Of a stretch of DNA of 64,000 nucleotides, positions 22,506-32,513 are shown in pieces. Both the position numbers and the translations under genes were made by a program. Source of the stretch: Ctenosaura bakeri. Taxonomy: Eukaryota > Chordata > Lepidosauria > Squamata > Iguanidae. Numbering within the stretch: the first letter of the stretch is position 1; each line of letters opens with the position of its first letter. The stretch lies in assembly GCA_948474755.1 (NCBI GenBank), contig CAOLHI010001844.1:62001-126000 (forward strand). The letters are read 5' to 3'. The notes under the pieces were generated by a model. The model did no database searches. It saw only the letters and a list, made by a program, of their open reading frames with translations, and was not told the origin of the DNA.

Positions 22506-22935
22506 GGGTGGATCCTATTGGTATTCCAATTAAAGTAGACTTACTGAATCAATTGTGAATTAACACTCATGCATATTCAATGATTGATTCAACGGTCTAC
22601 CTTATTTATTTATCTATTTATTATTTAGTCTGCTGTTCTTCCAATATGGGACCCAAAGTGGCTTACAGTCCAGGAGGTTTACAGTATAACTTTAAATACA
22701 GGTAAAACAATGCAAAATATAAATTTTTAAAAAAGAAATTAAATGAACCATACTATTAAAATTAATTTAAAATTAATTAAAATTAATTTAAAAGTTGATT
22801 TACAGCATTTAAAAACATGTTTAAAACATAAAGATCAAAGTGCAGCACAACTCATTAAAAAAAAACTTAATGTACAACATTAAAAATTGAAGTCTTGTTG
22901 CTTTCTGGTGACTAAAGACAGTTGGGACTGTCTTA
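22505..22935. repeat. Short foldback and L2/SINE-tail-like repeats
   Basis: 22512-22605 contains AAGTAGACTTACTGAATCAA and an inverted TTGATTCAACGGTCTACCTT, a small foldback of a type also seen at 51.2 and 60.3 kb. 22610-22700 has the GACCCAAAGTGGCTTACAGT string also found near 41.1 and 41.3 kb. After 22700 the DNA is A-rich with AATTAATTTAAAA repeats. Confidence 0.5.
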
Positions 22936-23317
22936 GGTCCTTTTCACACGGGGCCCTAAAATTTTCCCCAAACCGCGATCCAGGCAGGTTTTTCCCCCCA
23001 ATCCCCACTAAAACGTGCCGAACTTTTGGTTGTTTCTCATGGCTCGATCGGCAAGAGGCTAGGCGAGCATTATCGCATTCACACAGCGCGGCCATAGCCC
23101 CTCCCAACGTTGTCCTTTCCCCCCCCTACCTAGCGTTTGATTGGCGGTGCCCTTTTTTCAAAAAGTAAAATTTTGGGCGTCATCGATGACCCCAAAAACG
23201 CACATGCGTCCCCTCACCCCCCCCGGGGATCCACCCCCCCCCCCCGCGTTTTCCCCAAGCGCCGGGGAAAACTTTTGTCAAACTTTTCCTGCCCGCTCGC
23301 TTTTTGCTGTTTTGAGT

Positions 23318-25198
23318 ATGGCAAAGGGAGCAGTTGGGGGAAAACCCGGGCCCTTTCCCCCGTTTATGACAGCAATTGCAGCCTTGTTAGTAGCGCTTGA
23401 ATATTGCTGGCCCGAAGATGGTGCGAGTAGGCGCAGGCTGGGAAGGGCCCGTCGCGCTGCCTTTAGACGCTCGAGGTTGTATTACACAATTCTTGCACCT
23501 CTCGTATAAGCCCCGCCCCCCAGAAAGGTGGTGGGTTGGGGAGCGGATGCGGGGGGCGTGGTGGAGCGAGGAGGTGCTGCAGAAATGGGATGACTACCAG
23601 TGGTTGTACCATTTCCCGGGAATGCCCAAAGCCACCCTCTTTCCCTAAAATCGGGGGGCGCCTGCGCCCCTACCTTGAAAGAAGAACCACAGGGATGAGG
23701 CAAGCGTTTTCCCTTGTAGAGGAGAGGGTGGCCATCACCGTGTGGTGGCTTACATCGCCCCTGATATACCGAAAGACAGCAAACATTTTGGCCTGGGTGT
23801 GTCAACGGTGTCTGTCATCGTGATCGAGGTGTGCCTTGCGATCGAGCATGAGCTCCTCGGTCCACTGTGTGCTTGGGGGACTACCGGAGGGTAGGTACGC
23901 TGATTCCCAAACCCAGTGGGCTTAAAGGGGAGGGGGGGGGGGTTTTGGTTTTCTCTGGGAGAAGAGGTTGGGTTTTGCAGTGAACTGGCGCCAAGACTGT
24001 AGAATTGCTAAGCAAATTGCCACCCAGAAGAAAGTGCATAGATGTCCAGGGGTTCCCGGTTTTCCCTTTTATCAAATTTAAAAAGGCCTGCCAGCAAAAA
24101 ATTTCCCCAAATAAAGATACCAGCTGAAACAGCTGAGGGGAGGCACTGTGGGATGTGGTTGTGGACCTTCGGGTTTTGGGGGGCGTTCCAGAAAAAACAC
24201 AGTATATGCCATCTCGGCCATCTTTCCCCTTGGGATGAGCGGGAGGCAGCAGGGCACTTTGCCCCCTCCATCAGCATGACATAACTGCTGAAGGCAACCA
24301 GGTACACTCTGCGAGGCTTGCCTTTTTTTTCCCCAAAGGGGTTTTACTTTATTACCCCAGGGGAAGAGCGTGATTTCTTTGGATTTGGTGCCCGTTTTAA
24401 TGGGGTGGGCCAAGCAATAAGTTGTGTCCTGTCCTCCAAGACACGGGGAGGCCAAGCGGGTCCCATGGGGTGTGTGGGGTGCGCCACCACAAATATTTTT
24501 ATCTCAAACCAGCTACAAACTGACTACTTGTTTCCTTGCCCTCTACATTCACAGATTATGGATGGTTTCCGCCAGATGGGTTTCCCTCAGTGCGTTGGAG
24601 CTGTGGATGGCACGCACATCAAAGAAGCCCACCCAAGGGGCGCGGGGAAGAATTTGTAAACAGGAAAGGCATTTTCCATTCTCCTACAGGGAACAGTGGA
24701 TCATTCGGGGAGGTTTGTGGACATCGTGCTGGGCTACACTGGAAAAACGCACGATGCCTTTTTTTTCAGGCACTCATCACTCTGGCATGCCATGGAGGCT
24801 GGAAAGTTTTTACCCGGGCCCGACCATCACCATAGACGGTGTCACCATAGGCCCAGTTATTCGGGGGCGACGCTGCATACCCACTTTTGAGGGGCCCAAA
24901 GAAGCCTTACGGCGGACATCTCCCCCCCAAAGAAAAGCCTACAACAGGGTGTTCAACCACTGTAGGAATGTTGTGGAGTGCGCATTTGGCAGGCTTAAGG
25001 CCAGATGGGGGTGTCTCGGCCCCTTTGACCGTCTCGGAGAAGAACTACCTCCCCGTGGTGTCTGCTTGTGTGGTGCTACACAACATTTGGGGAGAGCAAA
25101 GGGCACCTTCTCCACCCCGTGATAAGAAGCCAGCCCCCTTGACTCTGAGAGGGCCCCAAAGGGAGTCCCGTCCCAGACTCTTCCAGGAGGATCCATGA
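23318..25198 (+). pseudogene. Harbinger DDE transposase, frameshifted
   Basis: Would cut the element at its ends and insert it at TWA targets. The likely start is ATG 23318. The N-terminal region, about 23536-23880, shows the helical part (WDDYQWL, LRPYLERRTTGMRQ, ERVAITVWWL) and ends near a donor-like GGAG/GTAGGT at about 23887-23895. An acceptor-like TACATTCACAG ends at 24553. The nuclease core keeps all three acidic residues: Asp in GAVDGTHI (24606), Asp in GDAAYP (24869) and Glu in VECAFGRLK (24976). These sit in different frames. There is a stop at 24657, and frame changes near 24800-24865, 24930 and 25010. It ends VVSACVVLHNIWGE. An AATAAA lies at 25390. A frame change also follows 23509. 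Confidence 0.87.
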
Positions 25199-25389
25199 AG
25201 GGGAACGGGTGGGGGACGCTATCGCCAATATGATTGCGGGCGACTGCAATTAGCTGTCATTGGTTCCCCCCCTTCTTTGGAGCGTTTCCCCCCGCACAGC
25301 GAGGAGTGGGTCCTCCTTCAAGCTGTACCTGGACTATATTGACCTCTTGTGTTATTGGACGGCCTTTTAATTTCCAAAATGTTATAACG

Positions 25390-25434
25390 AATAAATATTG
25401 CGTCTGTTTATTGAAAATGGTAATAGGTTTTATT
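25390..25434. terminator. Convergent polyadenylation signals
   Basis: AATAAA on + at 25390-25395 follows the transposase. TTTATT at 25407-25412 and 25429-25434 gives AATAAA on - for the opposing Myb/SANT gene. The two transcripts would end within 50 bp of each other. Confidence 0.55.
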
Positions 25435-25599
25435 TGACTGTTTTGATAAATGCGGAAAAAAAAAAAATTTGGGGGGAAGAACGGTCCATTATGAACAGTT
25501 CTGATCAACAAACAAGTACATCGCTGGCCCCGGGGGAAAGGGAAAAAGGGGGTTTCTCATTTTCTTTCCTGCGCCAGGGCCCACAAAGTGCTCAAGGGC

Positions 25600-27830
25600 T
25601 ATAAATTTGCCGTGGCTTCCTGGCCCTTGCGGCCTTCCCCTTTCCCCCTCCCTCCTGCTCCTGGCGGGGAGCCGCCGTTTCGGGGGCCCCCGGCTAACTT
25701 TTGGGCGCTGTGCTCCCCAAAAGTTAGCTGTCGGGCCCCGGGAGGAGCCAGGAGGTGATTGGTTTGTTCCGCCCACGCCTGTTACTGCATCTGAAATATT
25801 AGACATGGCAGTGGCGCATACCCTTAGAATTGATATTATCTCCTGCCCCATTCTCTGCCCTGTCGCTATCTCGAGCCGCCTGCTCGCGATCCATGGCCAT
25901 CTGTTGCAAGCTCCCCCCGTGTTCGCGCATGAAGTCCAAGCTTGCCCTTGCATAGGCAAACGCCTTGTCCCGGCCCCCCGCTGCGGTTCTGTTCCTGCTC
26001 ATCCTCAGGTGTGACGGGGGGGACATTTTTCCCCGTGGGCATCTCCTTTTTCCCTTTTGGGGCTAGTGCGGGGGCAGTCATCTGTTCAAAATAAGATTGA
26101 GAAGTCAACCTACTATCATTCGGAGCTGGGGACACAACATGTATGAGCAAGTGGCGATTAGACAGCCTTTTTTGAAATCAAGGCACTCATAAAACTGTAG
26201 AAAGATAGAAACCACACAAAACAGTTGTCACAGTCATGTCCCTTTTCCTTCAGTGGTTAAAGGCCTCCAACGGGAAGGTTCCCAAAGGGAAACTTTAAAT
26301 GACAGTCCAACAACGGGCAGAATGTTAAATGCCATTTTCCGGGCATTGCCCTAACGGATGCACAGAAACTTTAACTGTGAAGATAACAGCATGCTAGGTT
26401 TCCCAGCCATGAAGGCTCGAAAAGTACAATGGGCATATCAAGGCCGCCGCGTAACGCCATGCTCTGAATCTCCAAAACCGGGGGTGACAAATCATACCAC
26501 GGTTATCCTGATGCAATAATTTTTCCCCCCCAATATTTCGGCTGCAGGACACCTTAACTCACCAGCAGCCGTGGTGCTAGAACTCCCCGGTGCAGGAGTT
26601 TCAACCTGCATAGTTGTGGGGCAGCTGTTCTTGATCCCTGCTTGGAGGTAAAACGAAATAGTTAGACCTTGCAGCAGGAGGCTATAAGTGGTTGGCCTGG
26701 GACGAGAGCCACACCACACTGTTACAGTGCATTATTCCACTTTCAACAATTTTGGGGGAGTTGTGGGATTAGAGTTTGCTAAAGCCAAAGAGCTCTCTGG
26801 CTGAGAATTCTATATACCCTTCCCTAAACTACATACCACAGAATCCCATAGGATGCTGAAAGTGGAATGCTGCACTGTAACAGTGTGGTGTGGAAATGGC
26901 ATTGTCACTTAAGTCCCATAAGGTTTCTCCTTTCGGAATCTCCACTTCTGCAAGCAAAGAATGGGAAATAAAATCCCTGATGTCACCTAGAGAGTGAAAA
27001 GTTCCCTGGAAAGTCGATATGCCACCCCTTTTGCTGCGAAAGAAGAAATATTCCAAAGGAGCAGCGCGAGTGGTGGGCCGTTGTGGCCATGCACGTGACG
27101 CACCCTGCTTGCATGTGAGGCCTGCTCTCTGGACCTACCACCTGTTATTTATTTATGTCAATTTTCCTGCGGTTGCCCGAAACCACGAAGGGTTATTGTA
27201 GAGTAAATCCAAATAATGTATTGAAAACCCATGCAGCCTCACCTGATGACTCCCCATCATATGATGTTTGTTCAAACAGTTCCCGGCTCATCTGTTCGTC
27301 CACCCCTGAAAAAAGGGGAAAAACGGATTTAGTGGGGGGGCAAAAAATACATATAGGGGGGGGGGGAAAAAACCCCCGACTCGCTGCCCTACGGACCCCT
27401 TTCCCATGCCGCGTTCTCATTCGCTGGTTGCTGGGTCCCATGGCGACCTGCAAGCTCTCAACGACTCTTGGAGGTTCGGCACGCGTCCCCCCCCCCAAAA
27501 ACCTGGATAGTTCCTCAAAAATAGGGACATTCCACCCTGGCTGCGCCCATCCGTTTATTTTCCGCCACAGCCTCACGGTAGGCTGCACGCAGTCTTTTAG
27601 TTATCGTCCTGCACTCCTCAGCGGTCCGCCTATGTCCCCTTCTAATCATTTCCCTCGCAAACTCCTTTTTAAAATTTCTATATTTCTGTAGGTAGCCTGG
27701 AGGCCCTTGGAACCTACGTTCACCCCAAATGTCCAGGGATTTTTTTTTTCCGAGGGGCCAGGCCAAGCCTCTTGGCCTTATGGGCTGTCGCCTCAAAGGA
27801 AACCCTTCCTCCTCCACGCTGCAGTCACTC
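25600..27830 (-). pseudogene. Harbinger Myb/SANT-like DNA-binding gene (reverse)
   Basis: The first recognisable part, about 27774 down to 27500, is a Myb/SANT-like trihelix: a Trp in RGLAW, LDIWGE, GHRRTAEECRT and ECPYF..EELSRFL. Such proteins bind the transposon ends and bring in the transposase. A one-base shift lies in the A5 run at 27517-27521. A small candidate exon at about 27244-27309 has an acceptor-like TTTTTTTCAG and a donor-like CAG/GTGAGG and holds EQMSRELFEQTSYDGESS. A last candidate exon begins at 26081 after TTGAACAG and encodes an acidic stretch, then a charged helical C-terminus (AFAYARASLDFM, MAMDREQAARDSDRAE) in a shifted frame. The start codon is not resolved. Confidence 0.75.
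26703..26902. mobile_element. Foldback MITE nested in Harbinger
   Basis: Left arm CCACACCACACTGTTACAGT and right arm ACTGTAACAGTGTGGTGTGG are exact complements, followed on the right by GAAATGGC. Same family as 35618-35818, with CAAAGAGCTCTCTGGCTGAG in both centres. The left tip is diverged, so the target duplication is unclear. Confidence 0.7.
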
Positions 27831-27990
27831 CCCTGGGGTGCTCCCCGCTTTGCATGTTACCTTTTGGGTTTTTTGTTCCTTTGGCAAACCTCCTTCCCCA
27901 CTACACGTCCTCTCAAACGAAAAATGGCTCCTCCCTTTGTTTTCCTTCCTCGTCGCGTTTCGCGCATGCGTCCTCCTGGCGCGCGGGAAA
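27830..27990. promoter_or_regulatory. Possible divergent promoter between two SANT genes
   Basis: The two Myb/SANT genes of the Harbinger element diverge from this GC-rich 160-bp gap, so both starts must lie in or near it. This is inferred from layout; no TATA box is seen. Confidence 0.35.
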
Positions 27991-28906
27991 TGGCGGCGCC
28001 AAAAACCCCTAGTGGACAATTGCTGGTACTGCAGCCCCGTGGTTTGTTAGTGGGGGGGGACGAGGGCATTCCTGCAGAAATGGCGGCCGGACCAGTTGAG
28101 GAGGGGCCTCGGGGGTGGTCTGAATTCGAGACCAGGGAGATGTTGGCCATGGTAAAGGGGGTGTGGCGGGTGTTGGAACTGATGCGCCCCCACACAAGGG
28201 GAGACGATGATGAGCACCTCCACACCGTTGCCCACTGCCTTACGCGACATGGCCATGAGAGGGGGTGTGGAGGAGGTCCGGAAACCCCTTTCAGCGAGCT
28301 ATGCGGATGGTTTCTACCCCGCCCTGCACTCCTAAAGGACACCTGCCCCCCCCCCGCAAGGCCACCCTTTTTCGAGGTGATGCGTAGCCTGTGGAGGGCG
28401 GCGGGGAGCCCCCCGCTGGACAGCCGGTGGCAGACATGAGTAAGTGCAACACACTGCGCCTGTGTGGGTATGGGAACCCCAGGGGGTTGGGGTTTTTGGG
28501 GTATCCCCCGCAAAAAGGGGGGTGCACCCTGCCTGAGTAGAACCCACGCTGATTTACTGTTGCATTTCCATAGGCAGAAGACGCCATGCCCTGGTCACCA
28601 AGCCCCCGTGGACACGCAGGGCATGCCAGGGATGGAAGGTAGGAAAACGTCATTTTAGTGGCCCTTGGGTTATTTTTTTATTTCCCCCCAAACCCCCCAA
28701 AAATCAACAAAGGACTCAATAAAGTTTCCTCCTTCAAAAAGGCTGCTGTGGATGCGCACATGCCTAATCGAATTTCACCTTTGTTTTGGGGGAAACAGAC
28801 CAAGAGAACATCCCTCAACCGGAGCGGCCAGGGACGGATGTGGAGGAGCCGGAGGAGGGAAAACCCCCCGTGCCCAGGAGTAGAACGTTCCAAGGCCAAT
28901 GTTGAA
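27990..28906 (+). pseudogene. Second Harbinger Myb/SANT-like gene (forward)
   Basis: Starts at ATG 27990 (MAAPKTPSG) and is open to 28439. A SANT-like trihelix begins at RGWSEFETREML (about 28108-28143) with VAHCLTRHGHE and then PPFFEVMRSLWRAAG (about 28362-28406), a pattern known from Harbinger-associated Myb-like proteins. Between GHER and PPFFEV the best match needs other frames (VEEVRKPLS), so one insertion or deletion pair is likely. Candidate introns follow: donor GA/GTAAGT near 28439, exon 28575-28638 (acceptor TTTCCATAG, donor GAAG/GTAGG), and a final exon from about 28800 coding an acidic, proline-rich tail (PERPGTDVEEPEEGKPP) that stops at 28904-28906. It differs clearly from the reverse-strand SANT protein. 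Confidence 0.65.
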
Positions 28907-29800
28907 ACCCCCAGCCCTTTCCCAAACGCACATCCACCCTGTACACACCTTTTTTTTTTATTTATGTAAATATGTAGTTATGAAAAAAATATTTTTTTGG
29001 GAAAAAAGGGAAAAATTTATTTATTAAAAAATTTATTCTTTCAAGTTGGGTGTGTGGCTCCTTGCATGTAGCCCTCCCCTGCAAAGCTGTTAGGTCAGCG
29101 TGGCCGCCCGTGGCATGCCACTGTTTCAGTCACGGACCGCTGTGCAATTTGCCAGCCAGACAAACTGTTTTGCGTGTTTGGCGAAGTGGTGGGAAAAGGG
29201 GAGTAGTGTCAGCGTGGACTTTTCAGCTTGGATTTAACACTCCGTGGGAAGATTTGCACTGGGAATGCGCACTCCCCTGGATTTCCCCATCCTGTGGAGA
29301 CAAGGAGGGGCGTTAGTATTTATCAACAAAGCAAACAGTACGAACTGACAAAGGGAACTGCCTTGTTTTATAACTTCAGAGGGCAGATATTCACAGCAGG
29401 GGAGATAACCTTTCAGCTTTTGTGATATCAACAGCTTCAAGCTAATGTACAACAACTTAAATTTTGGCACAAGCTAGAGTGAAAACGATGTGGTAAATTG
29501 TGTGCCTCTACAATAGTCCCAGGAACTGGTTTTCTGCCCATGGGATCCCCCCCTCCCAGAGCCACATGGACTGATAAAGATGAAAAGCTTGCCTCCCCCA
29601 AACAATGATGTGCGTTCCATTGCCCTATGGATCTCTGCCATGTCCAGACAGCTAAAGAAGCATGGAACACCACTGAGCTTTCCCGCCCTGGCAGGAAGAT
29701 CATCCCCCTCTGCATGTGGCGGGGGGGGGGGTTTAGACAAACAACACAGCAGGCCCTCATGGGGCTACTGTATTAATGGCGGCCGCTCGAAAAATAACTA
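28907..29800. other. Harbinger interior without recognised gene
   Basis: AT-rich 3' region of the forward SANT gene with an ATTAAA signal near 29022, followed by mixed sequence. Open frames here show no domain. Confidence 0.4.
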
Positions 29801-29803
29801 CTG

Positions 29804-30284
29804 TCAGGGGTCAACAGAAGCCACCACCCCCTCACCCCCAGCCCGAGAATCTGGTTTAAAAGGAAAAATTACCAAAGGGACTTTTTTTGGGGGGGCCAAA
29901 CAGTCCCCAGAGAAAAATAATACGTTTATGCATCCACATGTAGGCCCCAATAAACAGGAAAAAAATTTCCCAGAAAAATTTTTCAGGGAAACCCCGGCCC
30001 CGGGGCAGCACAGCAGCCATCCCCAATTTAAAAACAGCATCCCGTATTGCGCCATATCCCGCTTCCAAAGTAACCTGGAGAACGGGTTTGGGGCGGTGGC
30101 TGCTTTGGACGTCCCCCCCTTTTCCACCTGCCCCCTCCACAGCTTTCCCAAATTTTTCCCCAACCTTCAAAACATCCTGCCATGCCATCCTGGCAGTGTA
30201 TCCACTCGCCAGCCACCACCACCCCCCACCCATATTTAAAACCAGGGCACCCTCCCGGGGGACACAACCCCTGGAAAGCCGCAA
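29804..30284 (-). other. Unrecognised open frames in Harbinger right arm
   Basis: Reverse-strand frames of 119 and 142 codons overlap a forward frame (29580-30239). One contains DVLKVGEKFGKAVEGAGG, which looks like a helical segment, but no family is recognised. It may be a downstream exon of the basic frame at 30286-30531 or chance in GC-rich DNA. Confidence 0.3.
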
Positions 30285-30285
30285 T

Positions 30286-30531
30286 TCACGACGCCGGCCC
30301 GGAAAAAGGATAGCTAAGGGAAAAACCTACCTTCCTTTTTTTTCCCTTCCCGTCCCTTTGCTTCCTCCTTGCAGCCGCTGAAACCTTCCTTTTTTTCTGT
30401 TCCTCGTCCGTTTGCCTCCTCCTTGCAGTCACCTCAGCGGGTTTGGAAAATGGCGCCGTCCGCTCGTGCTGGGGGGGGCCTGTGGCTTCTGCTGACCACG
30501 CCTTGATCCCTCCCCTCTTTATCGCCCGCAC
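30286..30531 (-). other. Candidate basic exon with twin KKRKV motifs
   Basis: An 81-codon reverse-strand frame contains a repeated basic segment: ARRRQTDEEQKKRKV and ARRKQRDGKGKKRKV. KKRKV resembles a classical nuclear import signal. A donor-like GGAAG/GTAGGT lies just after the second copy, near 30328. The DNA behind it is a tandem duplication (30330-30374 and 30384-30428). It may be a first exon of a minus-strand Harbinger transcript or a duplicated CT-rich tract that happens to be open. Confidence 0.35.
30330..30428. repeat. Tandem duplication of a CT-rich 45-bp unit
   Basis: Unit one at 30330-30374 and unit two at 30384-30428 share CCTTCCTTTTTTT, TTTGC and TCCTCCTTGCAG. Each ends as a splice-acceptor-like tract on the + strand. 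Confidence 0.75.
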
Positions 30532-30766
30532 GAATCAGGACGAACGCTGCTTTTTTCATGAAACGTTGAGCGCGGATTGGAGGAAAAGACCATATTTTTT
30601 CCGGTCTTTGAAAAGTGCGCGGAAATGCTGATTGGTGGCTCCCCCGCTCAGATTGGGGTGAGAAACCAAAAAATTTAATGCGACCACATGCTCTCTACCG
30701 TGTAAAAGGCACCCGATCAAGGTCGAACTGGGAAGATTTAAAAACCCCGTGTGAAAAGGGCCTTAG

Positions 30767-30914
30767 TTGGGATTACCAATAGGAACTGGGCCCAGATATA
30801 CCTCTGTGTACCAGTTGCTGGAGAACATGAGTGGGAGGCTGCTATTGCTCTGCTGTCTTGCTTGCGAGCTTCCTATAGGCAAATGTATGGCCACTGGGAA
30901 ATGTGGTGCTGGAG
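30767..30914. repeat. Interspersed repeat, family not named
   Basis: Contains TGCTGGAGAACATGAGTGGG and TGGCCACTGGGAAATGTGGTG, text I recall from a repeat common in reptile genomes that also includes AGAACATAAGAAG (seen reversed at 44310). It is cut by the Harbinger on the left. Confidence 0.45.
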
Positions 30915-31145
30915 CAGGAGCCCTTTCTTGCAACACAATTAAAACATTATGATTCCACTTTAAGTGTCATGACAACATCCTGTGGAAACCTGGGATTTGC
31001 AGTTTGGGAAGGTACTAGGGCTGTCTGGATGAGGAATTTAAATTCCTCTCTCTAACTAACTGTAAATCCCAGGATTCCAGAGGATGTAGCCATGGCATTT
31101 AAAGTGAAATCATAGTGCTGTACTTGTGAAGTGTAAAAGGACCTC
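30915..31145. mobile_element. Foldback repeat, Harbinger-like ends
   Basis: Left arm ATTATGATTCCACTTTAA...CTGGGATTTGCAGTT pairs with right arm AACTGTAAATCCCAGGATTC...AAAGTGAAATCATAGTG. The right tip, reversed, is GGTCCTTTTACACTTC, close to the Harbinger terminus. The left tip is uncertain. Confidence 0.55.
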
Positions 31146-31899
31146 AGGTTCAATGTCCTTTGTATTGTGGACTCTTATATACTCTTGTTCTTAATGGATA
31201 GAGAGTTTAGTTGGAATGCTTTGGAATGAGGAGGGCACTAGGTAGTATGAGCATGATAATTAACTCTGGTTAATTAATAGGATCATCTTAAACAGATGAC
31301 AGAGAATAGATGCCAGATCATTGAGTTAACTCTTCCATTTATTTTTATGGGAAGCATAAACTTCTAACCAGCTTGAATAAGATGCCTATGCTGATAAAAA
31401 AGAAAAAGTAATCTTAAACATGTTGCTCAGCTTATCTAAATGCACATCAAGTGTCAATTTAGTGTTTAAGCAGTAGGGTTTTTTTTAATAGGAGACCAGT
31501 CATTAAATGATGGTTTTTGACTTAATGACCTGGGGTAATGCCAATAGCAACTTACACTCTAGCAAACTGGTTGTTAACTTCGTTAATGACCAATTTCTTC
31601 AGGATTATTGCAGTTATACATGAAATTCAATGGCTTAGAAAATAATTTTTTATTTTTTTAAAAAAGTAAATTAGCTGTGACATGCTTAGAGTTTTTTTTT
31701 CTATGGATGCTTCCAGTTTTTGTTTTCCTGTGCTTTTTAGTTGTAATGTAAGCACATTGATCAGTGCGCTGTTGAACCACACTGGGAAAATCACATCATG
31801 GGAATAGTGCCAAACTTGAAGAAGGAGAGGAAAAAGGAGTTAGACACCAACAAATGGAATTAGAGTGTCCTAGGGCCCAGTATAGCACTATACCCAATT
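31146..31899. other. Unassigned AT-rich DNA
   Basis: Nothing recognised. Confidence 0.35.
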
Positions 31900-32075
31900 A
31901 TAGTACTATATCCACTTGAACTGCCATGGCAACATCCATTGAAATCCTAGGGTTTGTAGTTTGGTGAGGTATTACAGCTCTCTGGCTGCTACTTCCTACA
32001 TTGCAAATCCTAGTTTTCCATAGGATGGAAACATGATAGTTCAAGTAGAATCATAGCACTGTTAATTATGTTGTT
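31900..32075. mobile_element. Foldback repeat
   Basis: Left arm ATAGTACTATATCCACTTGAACTG... is answered by right-hand GATAGTTCAAGTAGAATCATAGCACTG; centre contains GCTCTCTGGCTG as in the other foldback copies. Confidence 0.55.
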
Positions 32076-32282
32076 TGAAAAGACCCCCGGACTTCATAGA
32101 AGGAATATAGCAGCATATACAAGCATAAACTAGAACCATTGAAGAGTTCCTGCTTCTTCTATATGATAATCAGCTGGCATGTGGGATGCTGTCTCTGGCA
32201 GCACTAGGTAAAACCTAAATTGTACCAGATGCTTGATAACTTGTTCCATGTGAAGGGCAGATACAAACAGGCTTTTCAAACA

Positions 32283-32513
32283 GTTGGCTCTCCATATCTG
32301 CAGGTTCTGTATCCATGAATTCAAGCAATCACAGGTTGAAAATATTTTTTAAAAAATCCAGAAAGCAGACATTGATTTTGCCATTTTATATAAGGGACAC
32401 CATTTTACTATACCATTGTGCATAGTGGGACTTGAGCATCCATTAATTTTTATATCCACAGGCTGTCCTGGAAACAAATCCTAGTGAATAACAAGGTCCC
32501 ACTGTATAAGCTG
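32283..32513. mobile_element. Tigger-like non-autonomous element
   Basis: Starts TTGGCTCTCCATATCTGCAG and ends AAGGTCCCACTGTA. Interior TTTTGCCATTTTATATAAG and GACTTGAGCATCC match the copy at 11038-11273. Confidence 0.65.

Larger units (their letters stand above)
22936..30762 (+). mobile_element. PIF/Harbinger DNA transposon, 7.8 kb, near complete
   Basis: Left terminus GGTCCTTTTCACACGGGG and right terminus, reversed, GGCCCTTTTCACACGGGG differ at one position and are flanked by TTA on both sides (22933-22935, 30763-30765), the usual Harbinger 3-bp target. The interior is GC rich and carries a DDE_Tnp_4 transposase on +, a Myb/SANT-like gene on - and a second Myb/SANT-like gene on +, plus unassigned frames to the right. 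Most Harbingers are 2-6 kb with two genes, so this one is large. Small frameshifts break the genes, but the termini are crisp, so the insertion is not very old. Confidence 0.92.

Noticed and set aside
27857..28513. 218-codon reverse frame across the forward SANT gene
   Set aside because: It is antisense to a recognisable SANT domain and shows no motif of its own.
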